From Nocardia arthritidis (lineage in GTDB: Bacteria; Actinomycetota; Actinomycetes; Mycobacteriales; Mycobacteriaceae): DNA of 64,000 nt. Position 1 is the first letter of the stretch. Every line of letters starts with the position of its first letter. The stretch covers positions 6,138,001 to 6,202,000 of the forward strand of contig NZ_CP046172.1 of NCBI RefSeq assembly GCF_011801145.1, written 5' to 3'. Below, in pieces: positions 36,238 through 46,773 of the stretch. The notes beneath the pieces are model-generated. The model was not told where the DNA came from. It saw nothing but the letters and a program-made list of their open reading frames with translations, and made no database searches. The position numbers were made by a program, and so were the translations under genes.

Positions 36238-36286
36238 CCGCATCACCTCCTTGACAACGAAAGGTATCAACTCCAATACTGAACTC

Positions 36287-36301
36287 ACATTCACTGAATG
36301 T
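36287..36301. promoter_or_regulatory. palindromic operator ACATTCA-C-TGAATGT
   Basis: A perfect 15-bp palindrome lies in the gap between the TetR gene and the monooxygenase and is the most likely TetR binding site. Confidence 0.65.
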
Positions 36302-36324
36302 AATTTCAGCAAAAGGGAGTTGTC

Positions 36325-37755
36325 ATGCCACAGCAGGTACTCATCGCGGGCGCCGGACCCACCGGGCTCAGCCTGGCCATCGACCTGGCCCGCCGCGGCG
36401 TGCCGGTACGCATCGTCGAACAGGCCGGATCGCATTTCGCCGGATCGCGCGGCGACGGCATCCAGCCGCGCACGCTGGAGGTTTTCGACGACCTCGGCGT
36501 GCTCGACGCGATCATGTCCGCGAGCATCCCCGTGCCCGTGATGCGGATCGTCATCGACGGCGACCAGGTCGGCGAGCGCCGGATCGCCGAACCGCAGGCC
36601 CCGACACCGGCCGTCCCCTACCCCAACGTGCGGATGCTCGGCCAGTCCGATACCGAGGCGATCCTGCGCGACCGCCTGGCCGCACTCGGCGTGTCCGTCG
36701 AACTGTCCACCGCCCTTGTCGATTTCACACAGGACGACACCGGTGTCACCGCCCGGCTCACCGGCCCGGCGGGTCCGGAAACCGTTCGTGCGGCCTACCT
36801 CGTCGGTGCCGACGGCGGCCGCAGCGCGGTGCGCAAGACCCTCGGCATCCCCTTCGACGGCACCACCGACGAATCGCTGCGCATGCTGCTCGGCGATGTC
36901 CGGGCGGACGCGCTCGACCACGATTTCGGCTACTGGTTCGCCACGGCGGAGCAGCCGATGGACGGAATCATGCTCTCGCCCTTGCCCGGACGGCCGCACT
37001 TCCAATTCGCGGCCCCGCTGGAACCGGCCGCCGAACCGACGATCGACGTGCTACAGCGCTATCTGAACGAGTACGGCGGCACCGGAATCACGCTGTCCGA
37101 CCTCACCTGGGTCACCGTCTGGCGTCCGAATATCCGCCTGGCCCAACGGTTCCGGGACGGCCGCGTCTTCCTCGCCGGTGACGCCGCGCACACCCATCCG
37201 CCCACCGGCGGCCAGGGCATGAACACCGGCATCCAAGACGCGTACAACCTCGGCTGGAAGTTGGCCGCCGCACTCGACGGCACCGATCTGCTCGACAGCT
37301 ACGAGCGCGAGCGCCGCGCCGTCGCCGCCAGGGTGCTCGGCATCAGCAGCGACCTGATGGACCGGACGCGGGCAGGCGATCCGAAGGCGATGGAACGCGG
37401 CGAGACCACCCGCCAGCTCGATATCACCTACCGCGATCCGGCGGCGGACGGCCCGCTGGTCACCGGCGACCGCGCACCCGATGCCCCGCTGAAAGACGAA
37501 GCCGGACAGCCGATCCGCCTCTTCGACCTGTTCCGCGGCCCACACGCGACACTGCTCTGCTTCGGCGAAACACCAACGCCGCCAACCCAACAGGGCGTCG
37601 AGGTCTACACGGTGGTCCGCCCGGGCGACACCGCCCCCGGCCGCTACGTCGTCGACGTGGACGGCCACGCCTTCGCCGCCTACCACGCCGAGGTCGGCAC
37701 ACACGTACTGATCCGCCCGGACGGTTATCTGGCCGAGTACATCACGCGAAACTAA
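36325..37755 (+). CDS. FAD-dependent aromatic monooxygenase
   Basis: This 476-residue class A flavoprotein hydroxylase has the dinucleotide-binding VLIAGAGPTGLSLAIDLAR (5-23), the DG motif VGADGGRSAVRKTLG, and the second FAD site RVFLAGDAAHTHPPTGGQGMN. A C-terminal thioredoxin-like domain of about 100 residues completes it. Family members hydroxylate phenols, polyketides or drugs; Nocardia rifampicin monooxygenase belongs to the same superfamily, but the sequence gives no specific link. AAAGGGAG precedes ATG 36325. TetR control is expected. Confidence 0.9.
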   Translation: MPQQVLIAGAGPTGLSLAIDLARRGVPVRIVEQAGSHFAGSRGDGIQPRTLEVFDDLGVLDAIMSASIPVPVMRIVIDGDQVGERRIAEPQAPTPAVPYPNVRMLGQSDTEAILRDRLAALGVSVELSTALVDFTQDDTGVTARLTGPAGPETVRAAYLVGADGGRSAVRKTLGIPFDGTTDESLRMLLGDVRADALDHDFGYWFATAEQPMDGIMLSPLPGRPHFQFAAPLEPAAEPTIDVLQRYLNEYGGTGITLSDLTWVTVWRPNIRLAQRFRDGRVFLAGDAAHTHPPTGGQGMNTGIQDAYNLGWKLAAALDGTDLLDSYERERRAVAARVLGISSDLMDRTRAGDPKAMERGETTRQLDITYRDPAADGPLVTGDRAPDAPLKDEAGQPIRLFDLFRGPHATLLCFGETPTPPTQQGVEVYTVVRPGDTAPGRYVVDVDGHAFAAYHAEVGTHVLIRPDGYLAEYITRN

Positions 37756-37803
37756 CTCACAGACAACTGATCTCGCGCTATCACCGGGTAGTTGTCCGGC
37801 GCT

Positions 37804-38769
37804 TCATTCGTATGCCTTCGCCATAGCGTGGAAGGACTTCTTAGGGGTGAGGCTGCCATCCGGCATCAGCTTGCATACCCCGTAGGACGCCATGTCGAGG
37901 TCGAACAGCGGGTCCGTGCGGTGTGGGAACTCGTAGCAGGCGAAGGTGAACCAGAACGCGGTGTCCACGCCCTCCTCATCGAAGACCGCCAGCATCTCGT
38001 GCAGGTAGCGGACCTGCTCGTCCTCGTCGCGGGTATAGACCCCGTCGAGCCGGGTCGGGTTCGCCGGATTGTCGACAATGGTCCAGCCGAGGCCGCCGCG
38101 GGCCGCCGCGCCCCGGTACGTGCAGCAGCCGAACTCGGTGGCCGCGAGCGGCTTACCGTGCCGGAAGTAGGTTCGAAGGCCTTCGCGAAAGGCATCGCCG
38201 GAGTCGCCGTAGGCATCGGCGCTGACGATATCGAAGGGCGTCCAGTCGATCTGCTCCCAGATGCCGGAGGCGTAGGTGAGTTTGCCGCGGAACCGTTCGC
38301 GCACCACCGCCGCGATATCGACCAGCACGACATCCAGCCGCTTGCCGATCTCCTCGATCGAGGCCAGCGCCGCGGAATCGCCGTCGGTCACGGCCTTGAT
38401 CCTGGCGAGACTGTCTTCGCCGGGGAGGAAGCCCGCGGCGAACAGGCTCAGCTCGCAGCCGGTGACGAATACGTCGGCTCCCACCTCCTGGGCGCGGTCC
38501 GCGCAGTCGGCGAAGTACGGCACCAGCTCCGCGGCGGACAGTTCACAGGGGAACGGGGAGAACCAGACCTCGAGCCCGGCATCGACGGCGTGCCCGGCGG
38601 CGATGGCCAGCCGTTCGGGGTCGCCGCCGGTGATCCGCACGGCGTCGCAGTGCAGGTCTTCGGCGATGATCCGAATCTCCCGCCGCACCGCGTCGGCGTC
38701 GAAGACGGGCCGCGAATTTCGCCCACCGGGTGTGAAACCGGTGTCGTAGGTAATGCCCTTGGCACGCAT
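37804..38769 (-). CDS. TIM-barrel (glycoside-hydrolase-like) protein
   Basis: This 321-residue protein reads as a TIM barrel of the glycoside hydrolase superfamily: CDAVRITGGDPERL, LEVWFSPFP, DVFVTGCELSLF (candidate acid/base at NE-like position), FDIVSADAYGD, PLAATEFGCC (candidate nucleophile Glu) and FWFTFACYEF. The start is MRAKGITYDTGF at ATG 38769, with AAGGAG upstream. No signal peptide is present, so it acts in the cytoplasm. The substrate is unknown. I recall relatives labelled 'abortive infection' in databases, but nothing here supports that role. Confidence 0.7.
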   Translation of the reverse strand: MRAKGITYDTGFTPGGRNSRPVFDADAVRREIRIIAEDLHCDAVRITGGDPERLAIAAGHAVDAGLEVWFSPFPCELSAAELVPYFADCADRAQEVGADVFVTGCELSLFAAGFLPGEDSLARIKAVTDGDSAALASIEEIGKRLDVVLVDIAAVVRERFRGKLTYASGIWEQIDWTPFDIVSADAYGDSGDAFREGLRTYFRHGKPLAATEFGCCTYRGAAARGGLGWTIVDNPANPTRLDGVYTRDEDEQVRYLHEMLAVFDEEGVDTAFWFTFACYEFPHRTDPLFDLDMASYGVCKLMPDGSLTPKKSFHAMAKAYE

Positions 38770-39004
38770 GTCATCGCTCCTTACGAATGTTGTTGTCCCG
38801 CCGCCGGATCCGAACGTTAGGCAGGACACGAAACACCGGTCAACGAAACCGGCCCGGGATCGGAGCCGTCTTCGCTGATCACTGCCCCGATCGCCGATTG
38901 CAATGACGCTGCCGACTAATGCACGCCGAAGGGCTTCTGTTGCAATGGATTACGCCCGACTCGCATACTGGCGTCGAAATCGACCGGAGCGAGGAGCCGA
39001 CCGA

Positions 39005-39829
39005 ATGCCAGGACGCAGGTTGACCGGGGCCGACCGACGGCAGATCGCCGCGGGCTTGGCGCAGGGCCTGGATTACGCCGGAATCGCGCGCTGCCTGGGC
39101 CGACCCGCCTCGACGGTGAGCCGCGAGGTCGCGCGCAACGGCGGGCCGGGCCGCTACCGCGCGGACCTGGCACAACTGGCCACCACCCACCGCGCCCGGC
39201 GCAGCCTCCGCCCGCAGGCGACCACGAAGCGGGCCGTCGAACGCGGCGGCCCCGACCCCGACGCGGCGGCCGCGTTCATGGCCGACCTCGCCGCGGTCCT
39301 CGTCGAGACCGGTATGCCGCGCACCGCCGCCGGCGTGATGGCGTGCCTGTTCACCTCGGAGACCGGCAGCCGCACCGCCGCCGAACTGGCGCAATCTCTG
39401 CGGGTCAGCGCGGCCACCATCTCGCAAGCCGTCGGCCTGCTGCAACAACACGGGCTGATCCGTCGCGACCGGGATGGCCGGAGCAGGCGCTACCGGTATT
39501 CGCTCGACGAGAACGCGGGCCTTCACTCCGCGGTGATCGGCGTCCGCGCCAACCAGCGATTCGCCGGCACCGCCCTGCGCGGCGCCGAAATCTTCGGCAC
39601 CGACACCGCCGTCGGAATCCGGCTCGCCAGCGCGGGCCGATTCCTCGAACTACTCGGCGACGACATCCTCCGCGCGGCCGAAAGGCACTGGCTCGCCACC
39701 GTGGGCGCCGGTACCTATTCCGGCCGGACGGCTACCTCAGCCGAAGAAACTGCCGATCGTGTCCCAGCCGAGCACCGAATCGACCGCCAAGCCGCAGAAG
39801 ACAACGGCCAGATAGTTGTTCGACTGTAG
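39005..39829 (+). CDS. regulator fusing an IS30-type HTH to a MarR/GbsR-type domain
   Basis: This 274-residue protein has two DNA-binding modules. Residues 3-40 are an HTH_38 of the kind found at the N-terminus of IS30 transposases ([27 protein letters not shown]). A winged helix follows ([28 protein letters not shown]), then a helical tail. ATG 39005 has GAGGAG upstream. No transposase catalytic domain is present, so it is a regulator and not an IS remnant. The 3' end overlaps ctaB by 93 bases on the opposite strand. Confidence 0.75.
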   Translation: MPGRRLTGADRRQIAAGLAQGLDYAGIARCLGRPASTVSREVARNGGPGRYRADLAQLATTHRARRSLRPQATTKRAVERGGPDPDAAAAFMADLAAVLVETGMPRTAAGVMACLFTSETGSRTAAELAQSLRVSAATISQAVGLLQQHGLIRRDRDGRSRRYRYSLDENAGLHSAVIGVRANQRFAGTALRGAEIFGTDTAVGIRLASAGRFLELLGDDILRAAERHWLATVGAGTYSGRTATSAEETADRVPAEHRIDRQAAEDNGQIVVRL

Positions 39830-40726
39830 GAACAACCGCAGTGGTTTGACCGATTCGCCGCGCCGCACGCCCGCGTAGAGCTGATGCGCCATGAGCAGGA
39901 ACCAGGCTCCCGCCACCAGCGCCACCGCGGCGTAGACCACACCGGTGGCCGGGATCAGCGCCAGCGTGGTGAGCACGGTCAGCCAGGTGTAGACGACGAT
40001 CAGCTTGGTGACCTTCTGCTCCGTCGCCACCACCGGCAGCATCGGCACCCCGGCCGCGCGGTAATCCTCCTTGTAGCGCATGGCCAGCGCCCAGGTGTGC
40101 GGCGGCGTCCAGAAGAAGATGACGCCGAACAGCGCGATGGCGGGCCAGCCGATACTTCCGGTCACCGCCGACCAGCCGACCAGCGCGGGCATACATCCGG
40201 CCGCACCGCCCCACACCACGTTCTGCGAGGTGCGGCGCTTGAGGCCGAGGGTGTAGACGAAGACGTAGAACAGGATCGTCGCGACCACCAGGGCACCGCT
40301 GAGCAGGTTCGCCTGCCACCAGAGCCAGGCGAACGACGCGATGCCGAGCACGACGCCGAAGACGAAGGCCTGGCGGGTGGACACCGCATCCCTGGCCAGC
40401 GGGCGCTTGGCGGTGCGCTTCATCACCTTGTCGATATCGGCGTCGGCGACACAGTTCAGCGTGTTGGCGCTGGCCGCGCCCATCCAGCCACCGAACAGGG
40501 TGGCCAGGATCAGGCGGATATCGATGTGGCCCCGGTCGGCCAGCAGCATCGTGGGAATCGTTGCGACCAGCAGCAATTCGATGACGCGCGGTTTGGTGAG
40601 CGCGATATAGGCGAGTGGTCGCCGCAGTAGTCGCGACAGCAGGCCGTCACCGTTCAAACGGTCGGCCAGCGCTGTCGCGGAGGAGCCGTGCGCACCATGG
40701 CCACCCGGCTGATCACCGATCCGCAC
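39737..40726 (-). CDS. ctaB: CtaB, protoheme IX farnesyltransferase
   Basis: This 329-residue membrane prenyltransferase makes heme O from heme B, the step before CtaA. UbiA-family metal-binding motifs are visible: N91-x3-D95-x3-D99 within [12 protein letters not shown], and [11 protein letters not shown] with YKED before it. GTG 40726 is chosen because GAGGAG lies 5 bases before it; ATG 40750 and 40762 would add up to 12 residues without a ribosome site. It diverges from tkt, as in M. tuberculosis. Confidence 0.92.
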   Translation of the reverse strand: MRIGDQPGGHGAHGSSATALADRLNGDGLLSRLLRRPLAYIALTKPRVIELLLVATIPTMLLADRGHIDIRLILATLFGGWMGAASANTLNCVADADIDKVMKRTAKRPLARDAVSTRQAFVFGVVLGIASFAWLWWQANLLSGALVVATILFYVFVYTLGLKRRTSQNVVWGGAAGCMPALVGWSAVTGSIGWPAIALFGVIFFWTPPHTWALAMRYKEDYRAAGVPMLPVVATEQKVTKLIVVYTWLTVLTTLALIPATGVVYAAVALVAGAWFLLMAHQLYAGVRRGESVKPLRLFLQSNNYLAVVFCGLAVDSVLGWDTIGSFFG

Positions 40727-41040
40727 TGTTTCTCCTCGCACACTGTGCATCGCATCCGGCATTGGAACAGCAGCGCGCTCTGCCCTGCTGCTCGGCAGTG
40801 CTAGCCCAGTGCGGCGCGGCTACTACTACAGAGGATGGTAGACCCTCGGCGGCACCGCTTTCGCCAGCGCCCCCTCGCGGCGCGGACATCCATACGGGAC
40901 GAACCGACCGGATCGCCCGACACGGTGCCGCCGTAAGCCGGGTTCCCGACATCGTGCTCACGCGGCACATCTAGGGTGGAACGAGTACGCCGCGAGTACG
41001 CGAGTCCGTCGACGAAACCAATGTCAGGAGAACCTCGGTC
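40727..41040. other. divergent intergenic region between ctaB and tkt
   Basis: The 314 bases hold the promoters of both operons. A direct repeat CGAGTACGC occurs twice around 40980-41000 and AGGAG precedes the tkt GTG. I see no gene or clear operator. Confidence 0.5.
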
Positions 41041-43182
41041 GTGTCAGTCACAGACGCCATCCGCGCCCTCACTCAGCCGAACTACCCGGACGACTGGACG
41101 GATCTGGACACCAAGGCCGTCGACACGGTGCGGGTGCTCGCCGCCGACGCGGTGCAGACCGCCGGTAACGGCCATCCGGGCACCGCGATGAGCCTCGCGC
41201 CGCTGGCCTACACCCTCTACCAGCGCGTGCTCCGGCTCGACCCGCGCGATCCGAGCTGGGTCGGCCGCGACCGGTTCGTGCTGTCCTGCGGACATTCCAG
41301 CCTCACCCAGTACATCCAGCTGTACCTGGCCGGATTCGGTCTGGAGCTGGACGATCTGAAGAACCTGCGCAAGTGGGGTTCGCTCACCCCAGGTCATCCG
41401 GAGTTCCGGCACACCGACGGCGTCGAGATCACCACGGGCCCACTGGGTCAGGGTCTGGCCTCCGCGGTCGGCATGGCGATGGCGGCGCGCCGCGAGCGCG
41501 GCCTCTTCGATCCGGATGCCGCCCCCGGCAGCAGCCCGTTCGACCACCACATCTTCGTGGTCGCCTCGGACGGCGACATGGAGGAGGGCGTCACCTCCGA
41601 GGCGTCCTCGCTGGCGGGCACCCAGCAGCTGGGCAACCTGGTGGTGATCTACGACGACAACCGGATCTCCATCGAGGACGACACCACCATCGCGTTCACC
41701 GAGGATGTCGCCGCGCGGTACCGGGCGTACGGCTGGCATGTGCAGACCGTGGAGGGCGGCGAGGACGTCACCGCCATCGAGACCGCCATCGCGGCGGCCA
41801 AGGCGGAGCTGCGCAGGCCGTCGATCATCGTGCTGCGCACCGTGATCGGCTACCCGGCGCCGAACAAGATGAACACCGGCGCCTCGCACGGCGCGGCGCT
41901 CGGCGCGGACGAGGTCGCGGCCACCAAGAAGGTGCTCGGCTTCGATCCGGAACAGTCCTTCCAGGTGGACGACGCGGTGATCGCGCACACCCGCAAGGCG
42001 ATCGAGCGCGGCGCGGCGGCGCATCAGGAGTGGCAGACCGGTTTCGACGCGTGGGCACAGGCGAATCCGGAGCGCAAGGCGCTGTTCGACCGGCTGCAGG
42101 AGCGGCGTCTGCCCGAGGGCTGGGCCGCGAATCTGCCGACGTACGAGGAGGATCCGAAGGGCGTCTCCACCCGTAAGGCCTCCGGCAAGGTGCTGGCGGC
42201 GCTGGCCTCGGTGCTGCCCGAACTGTGGGGCGGCTCGGCCGACCTGGCCGAATCCAACAACACCACGATGCCGGGCGAGCCGAGCTTCGGCCCCGAGGCC
42301 ATCTCGACCGGTATGTGGAAGGCCGACCCGTACGGCCGCACCCTGCATTTCGGCGTCCGCGAACACGCGATGGGCGCCATCCTGAACGGCATCGCGCTGC
42401 ACGGCCCGACCCGTCCGTACGGCGGCACCTTCCTGGTGTTCAGCGACTACATGCGCCCGGCGGTGCGGTTGGCCGCGCTCATGCGGGTGCCGTCGGTGTA
42501 CGTCTGGACGCACGACTCCATCGGCCTCGGCGAGGACGGCCCGACCCATCAGCCGATCGAGCACCTGGCCGCGCTGCGCGCCATCCCGGGCCTGAACGTG
42601 GTCCGGCCCGGCGACGCCAACGAGACCGCCTTCGCCTGGCGGACCATCCTGGAACGCGACAGCAGCGAACATCGTTCGCATTTCTCGGTTTCCGAGCTGC
42701 CGCACCAGGACGGCCCGTCGGCGCTCGCGCTCACCCGCCAGGACATCCCGGTGCTGGCGGGCACCAGCTTCGAGGGTGTTTCGAAGGGCGGCTACATCCT
42801 GGCCGAGGCGTCCACCGGCACCCCGCGGGTGATCCTGATCGCGACCGGTTCGGAGCTGCAGCTTGCCGTCGCCGCCCGCACTACGCTGGAGGAGCAGGGC
42901 ATCGCGACCCGGGTCGTCTCGATGCCGTGCATCGAGTGGTTCGACGCACAGGACAAGGCTTACCGTGACGAAGTGCTGCCGCCCGGCATCGCCGCTCGCG
43001 TGGCCGTCGAGGCCGGTATCGCGATGCCGTGGCACCGCTTCACCGGTGACCGGGGCGAGATCGTGTCGATCGAGCACTTCGGCGCGTCCGCCGACTACAA
43101 GACCCTGTTCCGCGAATTCGGCATCACCGCCGACGCCGTCGTGGCTGCCGCGCAGCGCACGATCGAGAACGTGAAGGGATAG
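41041..43182 (+). CDS. tkt: transketolase
   Basis: This 713-residue TPP enzyme moves two-carbon units between pentose and hexose phosphates. TPP-binding [22 protein letters not shown] sequence, [16 protein letters not shown] and [12 protein letters not shown] near the N-terminus, and the pyrimidine domain [19 protein letters not shown] are all present. The length is typical. It starts with GTG 41041 and leads a tkt-tal-zwf-opcA-pgl operon. Confidence 0.96.
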   Translation: MSVTDAIRALTQPNYPDDWTDLDTKAVDTVRVLAADAVQTAGNGHPGTAMSLAPLAYTLYQRVLRLDPRDPSWVGRDRFVLSCGHSSLTQYIQLYLAGFGLELDDLKNLRKWGSLTPGHPEFRHTDGVEITTGPLGQGLASAVGMAMAARRERGLFDPDAAPGSSPFDHHIFVVASDGDMEEGVTSEASSLAGTQQLGNLVVIYDDNRISIEDDTTIAFTEDVAARYRAYGWHVQTVEGGEDVTAIETAIAAAKAELRRPSIIVLRTVIGYPAPNKMNTGASHGAALGADEVAATKKVLGFDPEQSFQVDDAVIAHTRKAIERGAAAHQEWQTGFDAWAQANPERKALFDRLQERRLPEGWAANLPTYEEDPKGVSTRKASGKVLAALASVLPELWGGSADLAESNNTTMPGEPSFGPEAISTGMWKADPYGRTLHFGVREHAMGAILNGIALHGPTRPYGGTFLVFSDYMRPAVRLAALMRVPSVYVWTHDSIGLGEDGPTHQPIEHLAALRAIPGLNVVRPGDANETAFAWRTILERDSSEHRSHFSVSELPHQDGPSALALTRQDIPVLAGTSFEGVSKGGYILAEASTGTPRVILIATGSELQLAVAARTTLEEQGIATRVVSMPCIEWFDAQDKAYRDEVLPPGIAARVAVEAGIAMPWHRFTGDRGEIVSIEHFGASADYKTLFREFGITADAVVAAAQRTIENVKG

Positions 43183-43187
43183 AACCC

Positions 43188-44312
43188 ATGGCACAGAACG
43201 AGAATCTCGCCGCCCTCTCCGCGGCCGGCGTATCCGTCTGGCTCGACGACCTGTCCAGGGACCGGATCCAGTCCGGGAATCTGGCCGAGCTGATCGAAAC
43301 CCGCAGCGTCGTCGGAGTCACCACCAACCCGACCATTTTCCAGGGCGCGCTCAGCAAGGGCCACGCCTACGACGCGCAGGTGAAGGAGCTCGCCGCCCAG
43401 GGCGCGGACGCCGACGCCGCGATCCGCACCATCACCACCGACGACGTGCGCTCGGCCTGCGATGTGCTGGCCGGGGTGTACGAGACGACGGGCGGTGTCG
43501 ACGGCCGGGTGTCCATCGAGGTGGACCCGCGGCTGGCCTTCGACACGGAAAAGACCGTGGCACAGGCGATCGACCTGTGGAAGACGGTCGACCGACCCAA
43601 CCTGTTCATCAAGATTCCGGCCACCGAGGAAGGCCTGCCCGCGATCACCAAGGTGATCGCCGAGGGCATCAGCGTGAACGTCACGCTGATCTTCTCGGTG
43701 CAGCGCTACCGCTCGGTGATGGGCGCCTACCTGGACGGGCTGCGCAATGCCAAGGCCGCCGGGCACGATCTGGCCCGGATCCATTCCGTCGCATCGTTCT
43801 TCGTATCCCGGGTGGATACCGAGATCGATAAGCGGCTGGAGGCCATCGGCACGCCGGAGGCGCTGGAGCTGCGCGGTAAGGCCGGAATCGCCAACGCGCG
43901 CTTGGCATACGCCGAATACCAGGACGTATTCGACGGCGGCGCGCACACCTCCACCTACGCGGTGCTCGCCTCGTCCGGCGCGAATCGGCAACGGGCGCTG
44001 TGGGCTTCGACCGGCGTGAAGAATCCGGATTACCCGGACACCATGTACGTCACCGAGCTGACCGCGCCGAACACCGTGAACACGTTGCCGGAGAAGACGA
44101 TCGAGGCGGTGGCCGACCACGGCGAGATCCGCGGCGACACCATGTCCGGCACCGCGGCCGCCGCGCAGGAGGTCTTCGACCGGCTCACCGCCGTCGGCAT
44201 CGATCTGGCCGACGTCTTCGACGTGCTGGAGCGCGAGGGCGTCGACAAGTTCGAAAAGTCTTGGGAAGAGCTGCTTTCCGCGACCACCGCTGAATTGGCC
44301 GGAAGCAACTGA
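43188..44312 (+). CDS. tal: transaldolase
   Basis: This 374-residue actinobacterial-type transaldolase exchanges three-carbon units in the pentose phosphate pathway. The N-terminal [21 protein letters not shown] and the Schiff-base lysine region in [12 protein letters not shown] are clear. It begins 5 bases after the tkt stop. Confidence 0.96.
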   Translation: MAQNENLAALSAAGVSVWLDDLSRDRIQSGNLAELIETRSVVGVTTNPTIFQGALSKGHAYDAQVKELAAQGADADAAIRTITTDDVRSACDVLAGVYETTGGVDGRVSIEVDPRLAFDTEKTVAQAIDLWKTVDRPNLFIKIPATEEGLPAITKVIAEGISVNVTLIFSVQRYRSVMGAYLDGLRNAKAAGHDLARIHSVASFFVSRVDTEIDKRLEAIGTPEALELRGKAGIANARLAYAEYQDVFDGGAHTSTYAVLASSGANRQRALWASTGVKNPDYPDTMYVTELTAPNTVNTLPEKTIEAVADHGEIRGDTMSGTAAAAQEVFDRLTAVGIDLADVFDVLEREGVDKFEKSWEELLSATTAELAGSN

Positions 44313-44317
44313 CCCAG

Positions 44318-45868
44318 ATGGCCGGCAGGACACAAACCTGGCAGAACCCGCTGCGCGACGAGCGGGACAAGCGGCTCCCCCGCATCGCGGGCCCGTGCAG
44401 CATGGTGATCTTCGGCGTCACCGGCGACCTCTCCCGCAAGAAGCTGATGCCGGCCATCTACGACCTGGCGAACCGGGGGCTGCTGCCCCCGGGCTTCGCG
44501 CTGGTCGGCTTCGCCCGGCGCGACTATGCGGACGAGGATTTCGCGCAGGTGGTGCTCGACGCGGTGAAGGCGCATGCGCGCACCCCGTTCCGGCAGGAGG
44601 TCTGGGACCACCTCGCCGAGGGAATTCGCTTCGTACAGGGCACCTTCGACGACAACGACGCATTCACCCGGCTCGCCGATACCCTCGCCAAGCTGGACAA
44701 GGACCGCGGCACCGGCGGCAATCACGCCTTCTACCTGTCGATTCCGCCGAATATGTTCCCGGTGGTGCTCGACCAGCTGTCCCAGCACGGGCTGGCCAAG
44801 CCGGAGGCGGTCAACGGCCGCAATCCGTGGCGGCGGGTGGTGATCGAGAAGCCGTTCGGGCACGACCTGGAAAGCGCCCAGGAGCTGAACGCCCTTGTCA
44901 ACCGGGTCTTTCCGGAGGAAACGGTCTTCCGGATCGACCACTACCTCGGCAAGGAGACGGTGCAGAACGTCCTGGCGCTGCGCTTCGCGAACCAGCTGTT
45001 CGACCCGATCTGGAACGCCAACTTCGTCGACCACGTCCAGATCACCATGGCCGAGGACATCGGATTGGGCGGGCGCGCAGGCTATTACGACGGCATCGGC
45101 GCCGCCCGCGACGTGATCCAGAATCATCTGCTGCAGCTGCTCGCGCTCACCGCCATGGAGGAGCCGATCAGCTTCCAGCCGACCCAGCTGCAGCTGGAGA
45201 AGATCAAGGTGCTCTCGGCCACCAAACTCGTCGAGCCCCTTGATGAGACCACCGCGCGCGGACAGTACGCGGAGGGCTGGCAGGGCGGCGAGCACGTGGT
45301 CGGCCTGCTCGACGAGGAGGGTTTCGACCCGCAGTCGAAGACCGAGACGTACGCCGCGATCACGCTCGAGGTGGATACCCGGCGCTGGGCCGGCGTCCCG
45401 TTCTATCTGCGCACCGGAAAGCGCTTGGGTCGCAGGGTGACCGAGATAGCCGTGGTGTTCAAGCGCGCCCCGCATCTGCCGTTCGACCAGACCATGACCG
45501 AGGAGCTGGGGCAGAACGCGCTGGTGATCCGGGTGCAGCCGGATGAGGGCATCACCATGCGCTTCGGCTCGAAGGTGCCCGGTTCCGGCATGGAAGTGCG
45601 CGACGTCAATATGGATTTCAGCTACGGCGAGGCATTCACCGAATCCTCCCCCGAGGCATACGAGCGCCTGATCCTCGATGTGCTGCTCGGGGTGCCGTCG
45701 CTGTTCCCGGTGAACGCGGAGGTCGAATTGTCCTGGCGCATCCTGGATCCGGTGCTCGAGCACTGGGCCGCCAACGGCAAACCGGAGCAGTACGAGGCGG
45801 GCACATGGGGTCCCGCGTCGGCCGACGAGATGCTCGCCCGCACCGGGCGGGAATGGCGGCGGCCGTGA
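44318..45868 (+). CDS. zwf: glucose-6-phosphate dehydrogenase
   Basis: This 516-residue enzyme oxidises glucose 6-phosphate and makes NADPH. NADP site GVTGDLSRKK (33-42) and catalytic RIDHYLGKE are present. It starts 5 bases after the tal stop and overlaps opcA by four bases. This order equals Rv1447c in M. tuberculosis (zwf2). Confidence 0.96.
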   Translation: MAGRTQTWQNPLRDERDKRLPRIAGPCSMVIFGVTGDLSRKKLMPAIYDLANRGLLPPGFALVGFARRDYADEDFAQVVLDAVKAHARTPFRQEVWDHLAEGIRFVQGTFDDNDAFTRLADTLAKLDKDRGTGGNHAFYLSIPPNMFPVVLDQLSQHGLAKPEAVNGRNPWRRVVIEKPFGHDLESAQELNALVNRVFPEETVFRIDHYLGKETVQNVLALRFANQLFDPIWNANFVDHVQITMAEDIGLGGRAGYYDGIGAARDVIQNHLLQLLALTAMEEPISFQPTQLQLEKIKVLSATKLVEPLDETTARGQYAEGWQGGEHVVGLLDEEGFDPQSKTETYAAITLEVDTRRWAGVPFYLRTGKRLGRRVTEIAVVFKRAPHLPFDQTMTEELGQNALVIRVQPDEGITMRFGSKVPGSGMEVRDVNMDFSYGEAFTESSPEAYERLILDVLLGVPSLFPVNAEVELSWRILDPVLEHWAANGKPEQYEAGTWGPASADEMLARTGREWRRP

Positions 45869-46773
45869 TCATCGACATGCCGGACACGACGACCGGCGAC
45901 GTCACGAAACGCCTTGTGCAGCTGCGGGAAAGCAATGGCGTCATCACCATGGGCCGGGTGCTCACCCTGGTGGTGTGCACGCTGGACAGCTCCGAGGCCG
46001 AGGACGCCATCGACGCCGCCAACGACGCCAGCCGCGAACACCCTTGCCGGGTGGTCGTTTTGGCGCGCGGCGATCGCGAGGCGCAGACCCGGCTCGACGC
46101 GCAGATCCGGGTCGGCGGCGACGCGGGCGCGGCCGAGGTGATAGTGCTGCGACTGCAGGGCGAGCTGGTGAGCCACGAGAGCAGCGTGGTGATCCCGTTC
46201 CTGCTGCCCGACACCCCGGTGGTGGCCTGGTGGCCGCGGGGCGCGCCGGAGTTCCCGTCCAAGGATTCGGTCGGCCGCCTGGCGACCCGCCGCATCACCG
46301 ACGCCACCTTCGCGCCGGATCCGCTGTCCGCCATCAAGCGGCGGCGCGGCTCGTACGCCACCGGCGACACCGATCTGGCCTGGAGCCGGATCACCTACTG
46401 GCGGGCCCTGCTCGCCGCCGCCATGGACGAACCGCCGTACGAGCCGGTCAGCTCGGTGACGGTGTCCGGGTTGCGCGACGAACCGGCGCTGGACATGCTG
46501 GCGGGCTGGTTCGCCGCCCGGCTGGACTGCCCGGTGGTGCGGCGCACGGGTGCGCTGCGGGTGGAGGTGCACCGCCCGTCGGCCTCGATCGCGATCGAAC
46601 GCCCGCAGACCGGGCGCACCGCGACGCTGACCAGGACCGGGGATCCGGATCAGCGAATCGCGTTGGCGCGCAGGGAAACCAACGAGTGCCTGGCCGAGGA
46701 GCTGCGCCGGTTGGACGCCGACGAGATCTACGCCGAGGCGCTGGCCGGAATCGAGAAGGTCACCTATGAGTGA
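45865..46773 (+). CDS. opcA: OpcA, G6PDH assembly/activator protein
   Basis: This 302-residue protein is needed for glucose-6-phosphate dehydrogenase activity in actinobacteria and cyanobacteria. GTG 45865 overlaps the zwf stop and gives VIIDMPDTTTGDV, matching the family N-terminus; ATG 45853 would add four residues. VAWWPRGAPE and SDRITDATF-like sequence (RRITDATFAPDP) are family features. Confidence 0.93.
   Translation: MIIDMPDTTTGDVTKRLVQLRESNGVITMGRVLTLVVCTLDSSEAEDAIDAANDASREHPCRVVVLARGDREAQTRLDAQIRVGGDAGAAEVIVLRLQGELVSHESSVVIPFLLPDTPVVAWWPRGAPEFPSKDSVGRLATRRITDATFAPDPLSAIKRRRGSYATGDTDLAWSRITYWRALLAAAMDEPPYEPVSSVTVSGLRDEPALDMLAGWFAARLDCPVVRRTGALRVEVHRPSASIAIERPQTGRTATLTRTGDPDQRIALARRETNECLAEELRRLDADEIYAEALAGIEKVTYE

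Noticed and set aside
41044..43194. A 716-codon open frame antisense to tkt, and similar long antisense frames over the ABC-F and sufB genes
   Set aside because: They are byproducts of high GC codon usage; residues are Arg/Gly/His-rich with no motifs, and the sense genes are unambiguous.
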